Origin: Promethearchaeota archaeon
GTDB lineage: Archaea; Asgardarchaeota; Lokiarchaeia; Sigynarchaeales; SOKP01
Assembly: GCA_014730295.1 (NCBI GenBank)
Contig: WJIN01000017.1
Span: 1-5,112 of the forward strand
DNA: 5,112 bases
Direction of reading: 5' to 3'
The translations under genes were made by a program, and so were the position numbers. The first letter of the stretch is position 1, and each line of letters opens with the position of its first letter. The notes below the pieces were generated by a model. The model was not told the origin of the DNA. It searched no databases and saw nothing but the letters and a program-made list of their open reading frames with translations. This document shows, one piece after another, positions 1 to 5,112 of the stretch.

Positions 1-25
1 ATTTAAATAGTTGAAAATGATTAGG

Positions 26-39
26 TTTTTATATTTATA
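26..39 (+). promoter_or_regulatory. Possible TATA-type promoter of the first membrane protein gene
   Basis: The stretch TTTTTATATTTATA begins 56 bases before the ATG at 82. The paralogous gene at 2661 has TTTTTAATAA beginning 54 bases before its ATG, so an AT-only box at similar spacing is present in both copies. If it works as an archaeal TATA box, transcription would start about 25-30 bases before the ATG. The background is so AT-rich that this is weak evidence. A second TATA-like match, TTTAAATA at 2-9, lies further upstream. Confidence 0.3.
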
Positions 40-81
40 CATAGAAAATTAGTTATACAAATTAGAAAAATTGATCCATAT

Positions 82-912
82 ATGAGAAAAGAATCAAAAT
101 ATAAAATACTTTTAATTTTACCATTTCTCATTGGTTTTGTTATTATTTCTTCATTATATTATTATTATTTAGAGGAAATATTAATCACATTTTCTGTTTT
201 AACAATTGAAGCTGTTATTCTGGCTATTATTACAAGCATTAGAATAATAATTGTAATTTTTTGTGGATCATTTTTATTAAAACAATGGTTTAATCAAGAT
301 GAGTTTTATTTATCAGATTTGCCATTCTTAACAGGATTATTCTTCTTAATATTAATCCCCGCAAAATTCCTAGATCTTTTATCAGCCTACATAGGAAATA
401 TTGTATCTCCGGAATCATTATTATTTTTATTAAAAATCAGGTTTATTTTAGCGATTATCAATTTAATGCCCATGATTTATTTAAGCATAGGGATTGTTTT
501 ATTCTATTTTTCCTTAAACGAAAAATATTCCTCATTAATGGATAAAAAAAAACGTGAAAAACTTCAGAAATATCTAATTATTCTAATTTCTGGCGTAGAA
601 CTCATTATGATCATAATTTTACCAACTTATAGCGCTATATTTAATATAGTTCCTTTTTTTGTCATTCCATCATTAATCGTAATTTTATGGGTATTTATAT
701 TTGCATATAGAAATAAAAAGTTAACTTCAATAAACTCATTTATTGTGTCAATTGGTTTTGGATTATATTTACTAACAACGATATTTCGATCTTTGGGACA
801 ATACGTATTTGATGATGCTATTCATCTTATTCTCTCTGAAATGTTTGAATTAATTACAAATATTATTATATTTATTGGACTAGTTAATAAACCGAAAATC
901 AAGTCAGATTAA
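82..912 (+). CDS. Multi-pass membrane protein of unknown function, copy 1
   Basis: This 276-residue integral membrane protein is not one I recognise as a named family. Hydrophobic segments lie near residues 9-29, 44-66, 80-103, 120-143, 164-181, 188-209, 219-238 and 246-267, which suggests eight membrane helices. Basic stretches at the N-terminus, residues 148-163, 210-213 and the C-terminus fit both ends being cytoplasmic by the positive-inside rule. No soluble catalytic domain follows the last helix. Residues shared with the paralogue at 2661-3494 include Arg54, Trp69, Asn71-Gln72, Glu74, the YLSD motif at 76-79, Lys95, Asp98, Lys118, Arg120, Asn127, Trp203, Arg236, Glu253 and Glu256; several lie in or next to predicted helices. 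The ATG start is supported because the paralogue also begins Met-basic-Lys, and no Shine-Dalgarno site precedes it. The gene ends 12 bases from the convergent acetyltransferase-like gene. The architecture resembles membrane sensor modules of archaeal signalling proteins, or a small transporter; both readings are inference. Confidence 0.9.
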   Translation: MRKESKYKILLILPFLIGFVIISSLYYYYLEEILITFSVLTIEAVILAIITSIRIIIVIFCGSFLLKQWFNQDEFYLSDLPFLTGLFFLILIPAKFLDLLSAYIGNIVSPESLLFLLKIRFILAIINLMPMIYLSIGIVLFYFSLNEKYSSLMDKKKREKLQKYLIILISGVELIMIIILPTYSAIFNIVPFFVIPSLIVILWVFIFAYRNKKLTSINSFIVSIGFGLYLLTTIFRSLGQYVFDDAIHLILSEMFELITNIIIFIGLVNKPKIKSD

Positions 913-919
913 TTTTTTT
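913..919 (+). terminator. T-tract behind the first membrane gene
   Basis: Seven consecutive T residues start directly after the TAA stop of the plus-strand membrane gene. Archaeal RNA polymerase commonly terminates at such T-tracts without a hairpin. It lies in the 12-base gap before the stop codon of the opposing gene. No comparable T-run is seen on the minus strand just past the opposing gene, so that transcript may run into the 3' end of the membrane gene as antisense. Confidence 0.35.
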
Positions 920-924
920 CGTTA

Positions 925-2184
925 TTAACTCAAATCCAATTCGTTTATCAATAATCTAGCCTCAGGTATTAATTGTATTTTATTAAATAATTTATTAGAA
1001 TAATGATTCACAAGGATATAATCCTTAAAATCTAAATTGTGTTTTTCATTTTTCCAGGAAGGTATGTAACCCCTAGGTTTCATATTAAAATAAACAAACA
1101 ATTTCTGATGGGATGGAACATATGCAGAGACATGAGCCTCAATATACCTTACGTTTAGTTTCGACGCCAACTTTAAAAAATTATGAATGTAAACGAATAA
1201 TTCTTCTAAATTATTCACTTTATATTCTGTTTTTTCAAAGTTTTTAACTCTGGGGGTATAGAGGAAATTAAAAAAAGATCTTGTATTTTTAAAAGTCATT
1301 TTGAACTTTATATAACCATTTTTATCACTTTTCTGAGTAATTTTTATTTCTCGATTAAGATTTTTTAATTTTTTAGAATTTAGTTTAATTGAAGGATTTT
1401 CGACGATATACTCACCTAATTTATATTGGGAGTCTGCAAAAGTGTAGCATTGAATGATAGATCGAATAATCTTTGGGATTTTTTTTGTTCTATATTTCTT
1501 TATTACATCTCTACTGTATGCAATCATCATAAGGTCTGACTCAATTTTATTATAAAAGATATCTTTATTAGGTAACCAAGCAATTGGTCTGACGGCACAA
1601 AGTCTATTAATATATTGTGATTTAGAATCCGCTGTTCGTGCTTCCCCCCACCAAATTAAAATTTTATCTCGATATTTACACCATATCATTAAACAAGCAG
1701 TTATATAAGCTTTGGTTGTGTCTAAATAACCTATAAATTCCTTTTTTACAACTAAACTTCTTAGATACCCTTTTTTTTTTGGAAAATCCAATACAAAACA
1801 AGTAGAACCCATGATAGTTCCTTTATCATCTAGAAATAGAATAAATTTATAATCACCTGTTTCAATCATCCTTTGAATTTCTATAGGGTTTTCCATTTCT
1901 TTATAAGGATATGTTCCTTCATAATCATCCTTTACGATATTCGCAATTATCGATGCCTCTTCAGGTTTTGCTAATCGGAGGAGCGGATTATACTTATTTC
2001 TTTCATTTTCTCGAATCTTTACTGGTAATCTAAATTCTTTCGTTAAATCATCAGGTAAAAACTCTAAAAATGGTTTAAGAAAATCTTCAATATAGTTTGG
2101 TTTTTTATGTTTCAATAAAATGGAAGTTTTTATCAAATTTTGAGGAATAAAATCGCTCTCAATAACATATTCTTTAGACGCCAT
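925..2184 (-). CDS. GNAT-like N-acyltransferase with a second C-terminal domain, copy 1
   Basis: This 419-residue protein has no signal peptide or membrane helix and is probably cytoplasmic. Residues about 69-224 read as a GNAT fold: LRLA.PEE opening strand and helix, YEGTYPY (88-94), GSTCFV strand (126-131), GYLRSLVV strand (139-146), then a long helix AYITACLM.W (159-168), a polar RTAD motif (183-186) and PNKDIFYN..ESDLM (205-219). Where typical GNATs have Arg/Gln-x-x-Gly-x-Gly/Ala for CoA phosphate binding, this protein has IGYLDTTKA (151-159), so the loop is degenerate, with one Gly and a Lys kept. After a variable Lys-rich linker (about 226-288), residues about 290-393 form a second conserved domain ending in RYIEA (346-350), Gln360, KPRGYIP.W (369-377) and DYIL, reminiscent of the C-terminal half of another GNAT. 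The donor and acceptor are unknown. The start is firm: a TAA stop lies directly before the ATG in frame, and the paralogue starts at the same residue. A run of ten A on the coding strand encodes Lys136-138. Confidence 0.85.
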   Translation of the reverse strand: MASKEYVIESDFIPQNLIKTSILLKHKKPNYIEDFLKPFLEFLPDDLTKEFRLPVKIRENERNKYNPLLRLAKPEEASIIANIVKDDYEGTYPYKEMENPIEIQRMIETGDYKFILFLDDKGTIMGSTCFVLDFPKKKGYLRSLVVKKEFIGYLDTTKAYITACLMIWCKYRDKILIWWGEARTADSKSQYINRLCAVRPIAWLPNKDIFYNKIESDLMMIAYSRDVIKKYRTKKIPKIIRSIIQCYTFADSQYKLGEYIVENPSIKLNSKKLKNLNREIKITQKSDKNGYIKFKMTFKNTRSFFNFLYTPRVKNFEKTEYKVNNLEELFVYIHNFLKLASKLNVRYIEAHVSAYVPSHQKLFVYFNMKPRGYIPSWKNEKHNLDFKDYILVNHYSNKLFNKIQLIPEARLLINELDLS

Positions 2185-2242
2185 TTAAATCTACTTTAAT
2201 CTTCTCTTAAGATTTCATTATTAGAAAGCTTATATTAAGAAT

Positions 2243-2252
2243 ATATTTAAAG
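2243..2252 (-). promoter_or_regulatory. TATA-box promoter of the copy 1 acetyltransferase-like gene
   Basis: Read on the minus strand this is CTTTAAATAT, ending 59 bases before the A of the ATG at 2184. The identical 10-mer lies at 4814-4823, 58 bases from the paralogue's start, while the sequence between box and start has diverged. Conservation of both sequence and spacing supports a real TBP site. A start site about 25 bases downstream would give a leader of roughly 30-36 bases. A T-rich tract rather than a purine-rich BRE lies upstream in both copies. Confidence 0.55.
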
Positions 2253-2340
2253 GAAAAAGGATCAAAAATAAGAAAATTTTTGAAACTTTTAACAGAACAT
2301 TCTTAAAAATGAAGAATTTATTATGGAATTCATAGGTCTT

Positions 2341-2356
2341 TCTGATTTATATCAGA
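2341..2356. other. Perfect short palindrome (6-bp arms, 4-base loop)
   Basis: TCTGAT-TTAT-ATCAGA can fold as a hairpin or be bound by a dimeric regulator. It lies roughly 90 bases upstream of the TATA box of the minus-strand gene and about 265 bases before the TATA-like box of the plus-strand gene. GGTCT at 2335-2339 can also pair with AGACC at 2354-2358, giving an alternative fold. No T-run follows on either strand, so it is not an obvious terminator. Short palindromes are common by chance in AT-rich DNA. Confidence 0.3.
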
Positions 2357-2418
2357 CCAAATATGTATTATCAATTACTTAAGATTATCTCGAAAATACT
2401 ATTAATATTAACAGAATT

Positions 2419-2459
2419 CTCTAGATCGGGGGTAAGAACAGAAGCTGACTGATCTTGAG
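2419..2459. other. Hairpin-forming segment in the intergenic region
   Basis: Arms CTCTAGATC (2419-2427) and GATCTTGAG (2451-2459) pair over nine positions with a single T-T mismatch, enclosing a 23-base loop that begins GGGGG and holds a small CAG/CTG inverted repeat. It is GC-richer than the surrounding intergenic sequence. It might be a structured RNA or protein-binding site; I recognise no known RNA family. Confidence 0.3.
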
Positions 2460-2606
2460 CTAATTTTTTAAACCAATTTAAAATTATCCTATCATCATAT
2501 TTTTTTATTTTTCAATTAGAGGAAAATATGGAATATACCTTGAAGGAATTTCAGCAAACACATACTATTCTGCAAAAGATGATAAAACCTTATGAAAATA
2601 TATGAA

Positions 2607-2616
2607 TTTTTAATAA
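2607..2616 (+). promoter_or_regulatory. Possible TATA-type promoter of the second membrane protein gene
   Basis: TTTTTAATAA begins 54 bases before the ATG at 2661, close to the 56-base spacing of the similar AT-only box before the paralogue at 82. An overlapping alternative is the AAAATATAT stretch a few bases further upstream. The signal is weak because of the AT-rich background. Confidence 0.3.
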
Positions 2617-2660
2617 AGAAATTAGATAAATGGTAAATATTTGAATTCTAAAGATTATTT

Positions 2661-3494
2661 ATGAAGAAAAACAATTATTTCATTTCTATTTTTCTTAGCA
2701 TAATCCTAGTTAGTGTAATTTTAATATTCCTTCTTTATTCTTACTATCTGGATTTGATAATTAATGCTTTTCAAAATTTTCCAGAAACACTAATTTTTGT
2801 ACCTTTAGTATTTTTAAGAATTGTTATTGTTTCAATCATGGGTGTTGCCTTATTGTATCGATGGTATAATCAAAATGAACAATATTTATCAGATATTCCA
2901 TTCTTATTTAGTATTTTCTTTTTTATTTTGATATTCGGAAAACTATTAGACATTCTAATAAATTTGTTATTTTATCTAATAGATCCTAACTCTATTTTAT
3001 TATTAGTGAAAATTAGATTTTTAGTAATAATAACAAATCTTATTCCTGTCTTATTTTTCAGTATTGAAATGATTTTAATATATTTTTCATTATATGAGAG
3101 ATTTTATTTTCTCAAAGATAAAAATAGTGTAATAAAATATCGGAATATAATTATTGGTTCAATACTTTTGATTGACGTTTTAGTGATCCTACTTGCCCCT
3201 CAACATTCTACAATATTATTAATCTATCCATTCTTACTTATACCTTTTTTTATTGTGATTGTCTGGATGTTTATATACGCTTATAAAAGTAAGCGACTTT
3301 CAGATATCCACCCTTTAATCGTTGGATTAGGATTTCTGTTTTATTTACTTACTACTATATTTAGAGCAATCGGACTCGATCTTGTAGATCCTAAAATTGC
3401 CACCATTCTCTCTGAATTTCTTGAAATTTGTGCTACTTTAGTAATATTTATTGGATTGATAAAGAAAGCCAAATATCAGAAAGCCAACCAATAA
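2661..3494 (+). CDS. Multi-pass membrane protein of unknown function, copy 2
   Basis: This 277-residue paralogue of the membrane protein at 82-912 is about 47% identical over residues 42-144 by hand count. The same eight hydrophobic segments can be placed, with basic loops at about 147-161 and 209-212 and a basic C-terminus, again suggesting both ends are cytoplasmic. Conserved polar residues include Arg53, Trp68, Asn70-Gln71, Glu73, YLSD (75-78), Lys94, Asp97, Lys117, Arg119, Asn126, Trp202, Arg235, Glu252 and Glu255, and the TTIFR motif at 231-235. The N-terminal segment and the stretch after helix 1 are the least conserved. The protein stops just after the last helix, so any signalling output would need a partner. 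Its stop lies 8 bases from the stop of the convergent gene, and a short T-tract (3500-3504) spans the junction. No family name can be given; a sensor-like or transport role is only inferred. Confidence 0.9.
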   Translation: MKKNNYFISIFLSIILVSVILIFLLYSYYLDLIINAFQNFPETLIFVPLVFLRIVIVSIMGVALLYRWYNQNEQYLSDIPFLFSIFFFILIFGKLLDILINLLFYLIDPNSILLLVKIRFLVIITNLIPVLFFSIEMILIYFSLYERFYFLKDKNSVIKYRNIIIGSILLIDVLVILLAPQHSTILLIYPFLLIPFFIVIVWMFIYAYKSKRLSDIHPLIVGLGFLFYLLTTIFRAIGLDLVDPKIATILSEFLEICATLVIFIGLIKKAKYQKANQ

Positions 3495-3502
3495 TTATAT
3501 TT

Positions 3503-4756
3503 TTAATCTTTAATGTAAGTTATCAAATCTTTACTCTCTTGAGTGAGTTCCATTTCACTCAAATTCTTTTTGTATTTGTTAAATAGAATATAATCTTCAA
3601 ATAAGCAAGTTAGAGGATTTATATTCCAAGCTGGAATATACCCTCTTGGTTTAAATCCAAAATTGAAAAAGATTTGTTGATGCTTGGATTCATAACTAGA
3701 AATATATGCTTCTATATATCTAATATCTAGTTTCTCAGCTAGATTAGTACAATGTGAAAGAAATAAAAATAATTCTGTTGGATTTCTTACCTTAAATTTT
3801 GTTTTTTCAAAGTTCTTAACTTTTGGGGTATAAACAAATTCAAAAAAAGATTTTGAATCTTTGAGAAGAAACCGATATCTTACATAACCATATTTATCCT
3901 GATTCTTCGAAATTCTTAACTTTTTCTCTAATTTTTTTAGATATCGCTCATTAATTTTCAAATTAGTACTAACTATTTTTGGGTTTTCCAAATGATAGTT
4001 TAACTTAGAATATTCGTAACATCTAATGACACATGGAATGATCGAAGGTATTCGTTTGCTTCGATATTTCTCCAAACGCTTTTTATTGTATATAATAATC
4101 ATCAGATCAGATTCAATTCTATTATAGAAAATATCTTTATTAGGGAACCACGCTATAGGTATTAAACCGCACTCTCTTGTAATTGCTTGAGTTTTTGCAT
4201 CTGCTGTCCGCGTTTCTGCCCACCATAGTAAAATTTTATTTCTATATATATTCCAAACCATTAAACAAGCTGTTATATATGCCCTCTTAGCATCTATTTT
4301 TCCTATCCATTCTTTCCTTACAACTAAGCTTCTCAAATATCCTTTTTTCTCTTTTAAATTTATAACAAAACATGTGGAACCGATAATTTTTGATTCCTCG
4401 TCTAAAAATACTATAAATTTGTATTTCCCAGATTTAATCATTCGATTGATTTCGAAAGGATCTTCCATTTCTTTATAAGGATATGTACCTTCATAAGTTT
4501 CTTTCACAATCTCAGCAATTATGTGAGATTCCTCTGGTATTGCTAAACGAAGAAATGGATTGAATTTTTTATTTTTTTTATTTCGAATTTTGACAGGAAA
4601 ACGAAACTCGTTATAAAGATTATTATGGAGATATTTTTCATATTTTTTTAAAAAATCTCCCGTGAATTTTGGTTTTAGCTTTTTAGATAATTTACTGGAT
4701 AGGATTATTTCTTGATTTACGTTATCCTCAATGATTATATAATCTTCAGAAGCCAC
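3503..4756 (-). CDS. GNAT-like N-acyltransferase with a second C-terminal domain, copy 2
   Basis: This 417-residue paralogue of the protein at 925-2184 aligns without gaps to about residue 393. Identity by hand count is about 68% over residues 69-224 (GNAT-like domain), about 50% over the C-terminal domain (290-393) and only about a third in the linker. The same motifs are kept: YEGTYPY (88-94), GSTCFV (126-131), GYLRSLVV (139-146), AYITACLM.W (159-168), RTAD (183-186), IAW.PNKDIFYN (201-212) and KPRGYIP.W (369-377). The loop at the usual CoA phosphate-binding position reads IGKIDAKRA (151-159), lacking the typical Arg and second Gly, as in copy 1. The start is GTG: the codon directly upstream in frame is TAA, the next Met is near residue 97, and the first residues match the ATG-started paralogue. 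The gene lies downstream of the dihydrolipoyl dehydrogenase gene on the same strand but has its own TATA-like box. Substrate unknown. Confidence 0.85.
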   Translation of the reverse strand: MASEDYIIIEDNVNQEIILSSKLSKKLKPKFTGDFLKKYEKYLHNNLYNEFRFPVKIRNKKNKKFNPFLRLAIPEESHIIAEIVKETYEGTYPYKEMEDPFEINRMIKSGKYKFIVFLDEESKIIGSTCFVINLKEKKGYLRSLVVRKEWIGKIDAKRAYITACLMVWNIYRNKILLWWAETRTADAKTQAITRECGLIPIAWFPNKDIFYNRIESDLMIIIYNKKRLEKYRSKRIPSIIPCVIRCYEYSKLNYHLENPKIVSTNLKINERYLKKLEKKLRISKNQDKYGYVRYRFLLKDSKSFFEFVYTPKVKNFEKTKFKVRNPTELFLFLSHCTNLAEKLDIRYIEAYISSYESKHQQIFFNFGFKPRGYIPAWNINPLTCLFEDYILFNKYKKNLSEMELTQESKDLITYIKD

Positions 4757-4813
4757 TTAACACACATCTTAGTACTATTATTTTTTTAGTATTAGAGCGT
4801 CTATGCACTGATC

Positions 4814-4823
4814 ATATTTAAAG
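4814..4823 (-). promoter_or_regulatory. TATA-box promoter of the copy 2 acetyltransferase-like gene
   Basis: On the minus strand this reads CTTTAAATAT, ending 58 bases before the GTG start at 4756. It is identical to the element at 2243-2252 before the paralogue, at nearly the same distance, and both are preceded by a T5-T6 tract. It implies independent transcription from the upstream dehydrogenase gene and a leader of about 30-36 bases. Confidence 0.55.
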
Positions 4824-4933
4824 AAAAAACAAAAAGTATGAAAACGTAAGAATTATGTAATAAATTATTTTAGACCTACAAAGTCAAAAAAAAACTGAAA
4901 AAACCAGAATTGAATATCCAATAATAAATTGAT

Positions 4934-4964
4934 AAAAATGAAAAAAAGGAAAATATAGTAAAAA
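4934..4964 (-). terminator. T-tract terminator of the dihydrolipoyl dehydrogenase gene
   Basis: On the minus strand, directly after the stop codon, come tracts of five, four, seven and five T residues within about 30 bases. A further T6-CAG-T9 cluster lies at 4886-4903. Repeated T-tracts without a hairpin are the usual archaeal intrinsic terminator. This supports separating the dehydrogenase transcript from the acetyltransferase-like gene downstream. Confidence 0.55.
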
Positions 4965-4965
4965 C

Positions 4966-5112
4966 TTACTCTTTCAACTTTTTATGTAAGTCCAAGTCGG
5001 GACGACCTTTTCGGTGAATTGCCATTCCAAAAACGTCTTCGGCACCTTCAAGAACCATCTCGCTGATAGTTGGGTGGCTATGAATAACTTCACTTACATT
5101 TTGTACAGTTAA
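4966..5112 (-). CDS. lpdA: Dihydrolipoyl dehydrogenase (E3), C-terminal fragment at window edge
   Basis: Only the last 48 codons and the TAA stop are inside the window; the gene continues past the right edge. The fragment contains HSHPTISE followed by GAEDVFGMAIH, the C-terminal interface motif of dihydrolipoyl dehydrogenases. The second His of the motif (codon 5074-5076) and the Glu after Ser (codon 5059-5061) match the catalytic His-Glu pair that serves the disulfide centre of the partner subunit. The enzyme is a flavoprotein homodimer that reoxidises protein-bound dihydrolipoamide with NAD+, in 2-oxoacid dehydrogenase complexes or the glycine cleavage system. A basic tail of about 15 residues follows the AIH motif. 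GC content is about 40%, above the neighbouring genes. A related flavoprotein disulfide reductase is possible, but the HPT..E motif favours dihydrolipoyl dehydrogenase. Confidence 0.85.
   Translation of the reverse strand, partial: LTVQNVSEVIHSHPTISEMVLEGAEDVFGMAIHRKGRPDLDLHKKLKE

Larger units (their letters stand above)
2185..2660. other. 476-base intergenic region between the two modules
   Basis: This gap separates the divergent starts of the copy 1 acetyltransferase-like gene and the copy 2 membrane gene, so it should hold promoters for both. It contains a TATA-like box for the minus-strand gene (2243-2252), a perfect six-base-pair palindrome (TCTGAT at 2341-2346, ATCAGA at 2351-2356), and a locally GC-richer hairpin with arms 2419-2427 and 2451-2459 around a GGGGG-starting loop. 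It also contains a 25-codon ORF at 2528-2605 (+) and a candidate TATA box at 2607-2616. I see no tRNA, rRNA, insertion sequence or array repeat in it. It is unusually long compared with the 8- and 12-base gaps inside the modules. Confidence 0.6.
82..4756. repeat. Ancient tandem duplication of a convergent two-gene module
   Basis: Two units, 82-2184 and 2661-4756, each hold a plus-strand membrane gene facing a minus-strand acetyltransferase-like gene. Starts of the membrane genes are 2579 bases apart and ends of the acetyltransferase-like genes 2578 apart. The membrane proteins align with a single one-residue offset between residues 30 and 43. The acetyltransferase-like proteins align without gaps to about residue 393. 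The repeat is visible mainly at protein level; the DNA has diverged and the flanking intergenic regions are not recognisably alike except for the promoter element of the minus-strand gene. Confidence 0.9.
4757..4965. other. Intergenic region between the dehydrogenase and the module
   Basis: This 209-base, strongly A-rich (plus strand) gap holds the promoter element of the copy 2 acetyltransferase-like gene and the T-tracts that follow the dehydrogenase gene. No further ORF or RNA gene is visible. Confidence 0.6.

Noticed and set aside
2..9. TTTAAATA as the promoter of the first membrane gene
   Set aside because: It matches the core of the element before the acetyltransferase-like genes, but lies 72 bases from the ATG with no counterpart at that distance in copy 2; the box at 26-39 has the better matching spacing.
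1479..1486. Eight-T run on the plus strand as a terminator
   Set aside because: It lies in the middle of the minus-strand coding region, where it encodes a Lys-rich stretch, with no plus-strand gene upstream.
82..2184. Toxin-antitoxin pair (GNAT toxin type)
   Set aside because: GNAT toxins are short and paired with a small DNA-binding antitoxin in the same operon; here the GNAT-like protein is over 400 residues and the partner is a convergent membrane protein.
2341..2356. Palindrome as a rho-independent terminator
   Set aside because: No T-run follows it on either strand and no gene ends nearby; both flanking genes start, not stop, at this spacer.
2574..2582. C/D box small RNA, from GATGATA here and CTGACTGA near 2445-2452
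   Set aside because: The C-box consensus RTGATGA is not met and the order and spacing of boxes do not fit.
82..4756. Composite transposon or insertion sequence explaining the repeat
   Set aside because: No transposase, no terminal inverted repeats and no target-site duplications are visible; the repeat is old and protein-level only.

Overview
The window is a very AT-rich stretch. Genes are closely packed with no introns, Shine-Dalgarno sites are absent before the large genes, TATA-like boxes sit about 55-60 bases upstream of starts, and gene ends carry T-tracts. This looks archaeal. The AT-richness and the style of the lineage-restricted membrane and acetyltransferase-like proteins make an Asgard (Lokiarchaeia-like) archaeon my best guess, but no marker gene in the window proves it and an AT-rich bacterium is not excluded.

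Layout: four large genes form two tandem copies of one convergent two-gene module. Copy 1 is a plus-strand multi-pass membrane protein (82-912) facing a minus-strand acetyltransferase-like protein (925-2184), with 12 bases between their stop codons. After a 476-base intergenic region (2185-2660), copy 2 repeats the arrangement: membrane protein 2661-3494 (+) and acetyltransferase-like protein 3503-4756 (-), with 8 bases between stops. Homologous ends are offset by 2578-2579 bases. The paralogues are well diverged (about 45% identity in the membrane protein core, about 68% in the GNAT-like domain and about 50% in the C-terminal domain), so the duplication is old and both copies have stayed open.

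At the right edge (4966-5112, minus) lie the last 48 codons of a different kind of gene: the C-terminus of dihydrolipoyl dehydrogenase, with its catalytic His-Glu motif. It is about 40% GC by hand count, richer than its surroundings, and is followed by strong T-tracts, so it looks transcriptionally separate from the module.

How the genes work together is not known. The most striking signal is the co-retention of a membrane protein of unknown function and a soluble two-domain GNAT-like protein, always tail to tail. A 10-base TATA element is conserved at matching distance upstream of both acetyltransferase-like genes, while the sequence around it has drifted. A membrane sensor or transporter coupled to an acylation step is possible but is inference only.
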